Of a DNA stretch of 64,000 bases, positions 62,579 through 64,000 are shown piece after piece. Origin of the DNA: an uncultured Clostridia bacterium (GTDB taxonomy: Bacteria; Bacillota; Clostridia; Lachnospirales; CAG-274); assembly GCA_944383305.1 (NCBI GenBank), contig CALWOZ010000002.1, positions 1-64,000 on the forward strand, given 5' to 3'. The translations under genes and the position numbers were made by a program. How positions within the stretch are numbered: the first letter of the stretch is position 1; each line of letters starts with the position of its first letter. The notes under the pieces are model-generated. The model saw only the letters and a program-made list of their open reading frames with translations, was not told the origin of the DNA and made no database searches.

Positions 62579-62812
62579 TTAAAATCAATTTTTTTAATAC
62601 TTTGTATCAAAATAAACAAGATATTATTTTTCTTGGATATTTTGTAATTTAAAAAATTGTATACTGCAATATTTTTGATGCTTTGAGTCCCAAAATTGCA
62701 ATTTTTATTTATTTTGACACTTTGTTCCAAAAAAATGAATTGCAATAGGATTAAAATAAAAAGTAAGTTTATAATTTTTCTCTTAAAAAATAAAGTCATA
62801 GCTTAATTGAAC
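62560..62812 (+). repeat. Dispersed AT-rich repeat, copy C (longest)
   Basis: A 250-bp segment with repeated ACTTTGT/ACTTTGTTCC-like and TTGTAATTTAAAAAATTG words. Its right end AATAAAGTCATAGCTTAATT (62789-62808) recurs exactly, inverted, at 9991-10010, and with two changes at 7456-7475. An 85-codon minus frame across it has no ribosome site and is not a gene. Confidence 0.6.
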
Positions 62813-62817
62813 GTACT

Positions 62818-62844
62818 AAAAAAGGAGCTTATAGCTCCTTTTTT
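62818..62844 (-). terminator. Terminator of the ttcA-like gene
   Basis: GGAGCT/AGCTCC stem with A6 and T6 flanks and a 3-nt loop, overlapping the stop codon. A T-run follows on the minus strand. Confidence 0.82.
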
Positions 62845-63680
62845 TTACTACGTTCATCATAATCATCTAAAAAGTTATAATAATTATTATCTTTATGATA
62901 TCCAATAATTGTGCTTAAATTTACATTTTCTACACTATTAAATATATTTTTTTCTATATTAGGATTATCTTCTCTAAGTTTTCTAATAAGATTTTTTATA
63001 TTTTGACGAGTAGAACCACTTTCTTCTTTATTGCTATAATCTATATTTTCAGTAAACCTACAAGCACATTTTAAAAAGTCTAAATTATGATATTTAGCCC
63101 AAGCTATAATGTCCTCTTCTCTAACCATATACAAAGGTCTTATAAGCTCCATACCCTCAAAGTTTTGGCTATGAAGTTTAGGCATCATAGTTTGAACTTG
63201 TCCACCATATATCATACCCATAAGTATAGTTTCTATAACATCGTCAAAATGATGACCTAAAGCTATTTTATTACAGCCAAGTTCTTTAGCTTTGCTATAT
63301 AAATGACCACGTCTCATTCTAGCACAAAGATAACAAGGATTTTCTTCTATATCTACAACAATATTAAATATATCTGTGTCAAATATAGTAATAGGTATAT
63401 TTAATAATTTTGCATTATATACAATTTTATCATAATTTTCTTTGCTATAACCAGGGTTCATTACCATAAATTTTAATTCAAAATGAAACTTACCGTGTTT
63501 TTGTAATTCTTGCATAAGTTTAGCTAAAAGCATAGAATCCTTACCACCAGATATACAAACGGCTATTTTATCATTTTCTTTAATAAGGTCATATTTTTGG
63601 ACACCTTTTATAAATCCACGCCATATAGTTTTTCTATATTTTTTTATAATGCTTCTTTCTATTTCACTATGTTTTTCCAA
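62829..63680 (-). CDS. ttcA: TtcA-family tRNA thiolation PP-loop ATPase
   Basis: A 283-aa protein with the PP-loop SGGKDSMLLAKL and the paired Cys motifs CYLCARMRRG and CACRF that hold an iron-sulfur cluster in TtcA. TtcA makes 2-thiocytidine at tRNA position 32; close relatives in Firmicutes may use other targets. GHHFDDVIETILM is the expected second motif. TTG 63680 is 7 nt after AGGAGG. It is probably co-transcribed with the small gene upstream. Confidence 0.87.
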   Translation of the reverse strand: MEKHSEIERSIIKKYRKTIWRGFIKGVQKYDLIKENDKIAVCISGGKDSMLLAKLMQELQKHGKFHFELKFMVMNPGYSKENYDKIVYNAKLLNIPITIFDTDIFNIVVDIEENPCYLCARMRRGHLYSKAKELGCNKIALGHHFDDVIETILMGMIYGGQVQTMMPKLHSQNFEGMELIRPLYMVREEDIIAWAKYHNLDFLKCACRFTENIDYSNKEESGSTRQNIKNLIRKLREDNPNIEKNIFNSVENVNLSTIIGYHKDNNYYNFLDDYDERSKKKEL

Positions 63681-63696
63681 AATATTCCTCCTAAAT

Positions 63697-63978
63697 TTAA
63701 TGTATAATTAATTTTTTATACTTTTTACAAATTTTATTAAAATACACATTATTATTAGCTAAAATTTTAATTATTTTATCATCATAAAAATTAAATAATA
63801 TATGATTTTTTGTATCTAAAAAGAATACAGAAGAAAAAAGGGCAGAAAACCCATCATCTTTTAAAAATAACATTTCTTTAAAAAGAGTTTTTATTTTAAT
63901 ATTTTTATTAGATAAATCCCAATAAAAAGTTATTGTTTCTTTTAAATTATTATTATCCTTACATAAAGTTTTTTTCAT
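63697..63978 (-). CDS. Small protein of unknown function upstream of the ttcA-like gene
   Basis: A 93-aa Lys/Asn-rich protein (MKKTLCKDNNN start, alternating strands such as ITFYWDLSNKNIKIKTLF and HILFNFYDDKIIKIL). It ends 16 bp before the ttcA-like gene on the same strand. The ribosome site is poor and no family is recognised. The 22 bases beyond it at the window edge are noncoding as far as seen. Confidence 0.55.
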   Translation of the reverse strand: MKKTLCKDNNNLKETITFYWDLSNKNIKIKTLFKEMLFLKDDGFSALFSSVFFLDTKNHILFNFYDDKIIKILANNNVYFNKICKKYKKLIIH

Positions 63979-64000
63979 ACTTAAAGGCTTTTTTAACTTA

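Noticed and set aside
62542-62799. 85-aa minus-strand ORF (MTLFFKRKII...)
   Set aside because: It lies entirely in dispersed repeat copy C, has no ribosome site and a repeat-like composition; treated as noncoding.

Overview
This window is a very AT-rich stretch of a low-GC, endospore-forming Firmicute, most likely a member of the Clostridia. The evidence is the sporulation pair spoIIGA-sigE, a MurE with the DNPR motif of diaminopimelate-type peptidoglycan, strong AGGAGG ribosome sites, frequent TTG starts, a LicT-type antiterminator site and the AT-biased codon use. I cannot name the species.

Layout. 1-5.4 kb: end of ftsE, ftsX (with an unusual repeat in its outer loop), a secreted coiled-coil M23 hydrolase that FtsEX probably controls, a membrane-anchored protein, birA, a small unknown gene and dusB. 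5.4-10 kb: pepF (minus), a DUF1836 regulator and phosphoglucomutase. 10.3-17.4 kb: a peptidoglycan precursor operon murE-murF-mraY-murD-ftsW/spoVE, with ispD where murG is often found. 17.4-21.1 kb (minus): a FIST-GGDEF-EAL c-di-GMP phosphodiesterase and lrgAB. 21.3-39.9 kb: the pyrimidine operon pyrB-pyrC-pyrF-carA-carB-pyrK ... pyrD. It opens with a leader peptide plus attenuator that looks like enteric pyrBI control.

The pyr operon is split exactly between pyrK and pyrD by a 9.2-kb element (29789-39016) bounded by a 16-bp direct repeat. Its plan is that of a Gram-positive phage satellite (PICI): leftward integrase and repressor; rightward Cro-like and excisionase-like regulators; a D5-type primase-helicase; two iteron arrays; then a scaffold-like and a capsid-like gene. 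No terminase, portal or tail gene is recognisable. Just inside each end lies a type I toxin-antitoxin module: a 25-27 aa holin-like toxin with a hairpin beside its ribosome site, and a convergent antisense RNA. The two antisense promoters share the same architecture. One gene in the element (35393-35737) has no ATG, GTG or TTG start at all.

40-49 kb: a GNAT acetyltransferase, an SLH-domain surface protein and a type IV pilus cluster (pilC, pilM, pilN-like, pilO-like, three small prepilins, pilB, one further prepilin). 49.0-53 kb: tmRNA (ssrA), followed by a decayed integration site (11-bp arm repeats and a 21-codon integrase tail) and a surviving phage lysis cassette (holin, M15 endolysin, second holin) with a Dam-like methylase. 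53-59 kb: a CNNM/CorC transporter and a licT-bglP-bglA beta-glucoside PTS operon with its RAT antiterminator. 59-64 kb (minus): a YhhQ queuosine-precursor transporter with a radical SAM partner (possibly QueL), a candidate standalone RNA, sigE, spoIIGA, a TtcA-family enzyme and a small unknown gene.

An AT-rich dispersed intergenic repeat family recurs at about 7.46, 9.99, 40.5, 58.9 and 62.6 kb. Promoter, hairpin and RNA calls were made by eye and not by computation.
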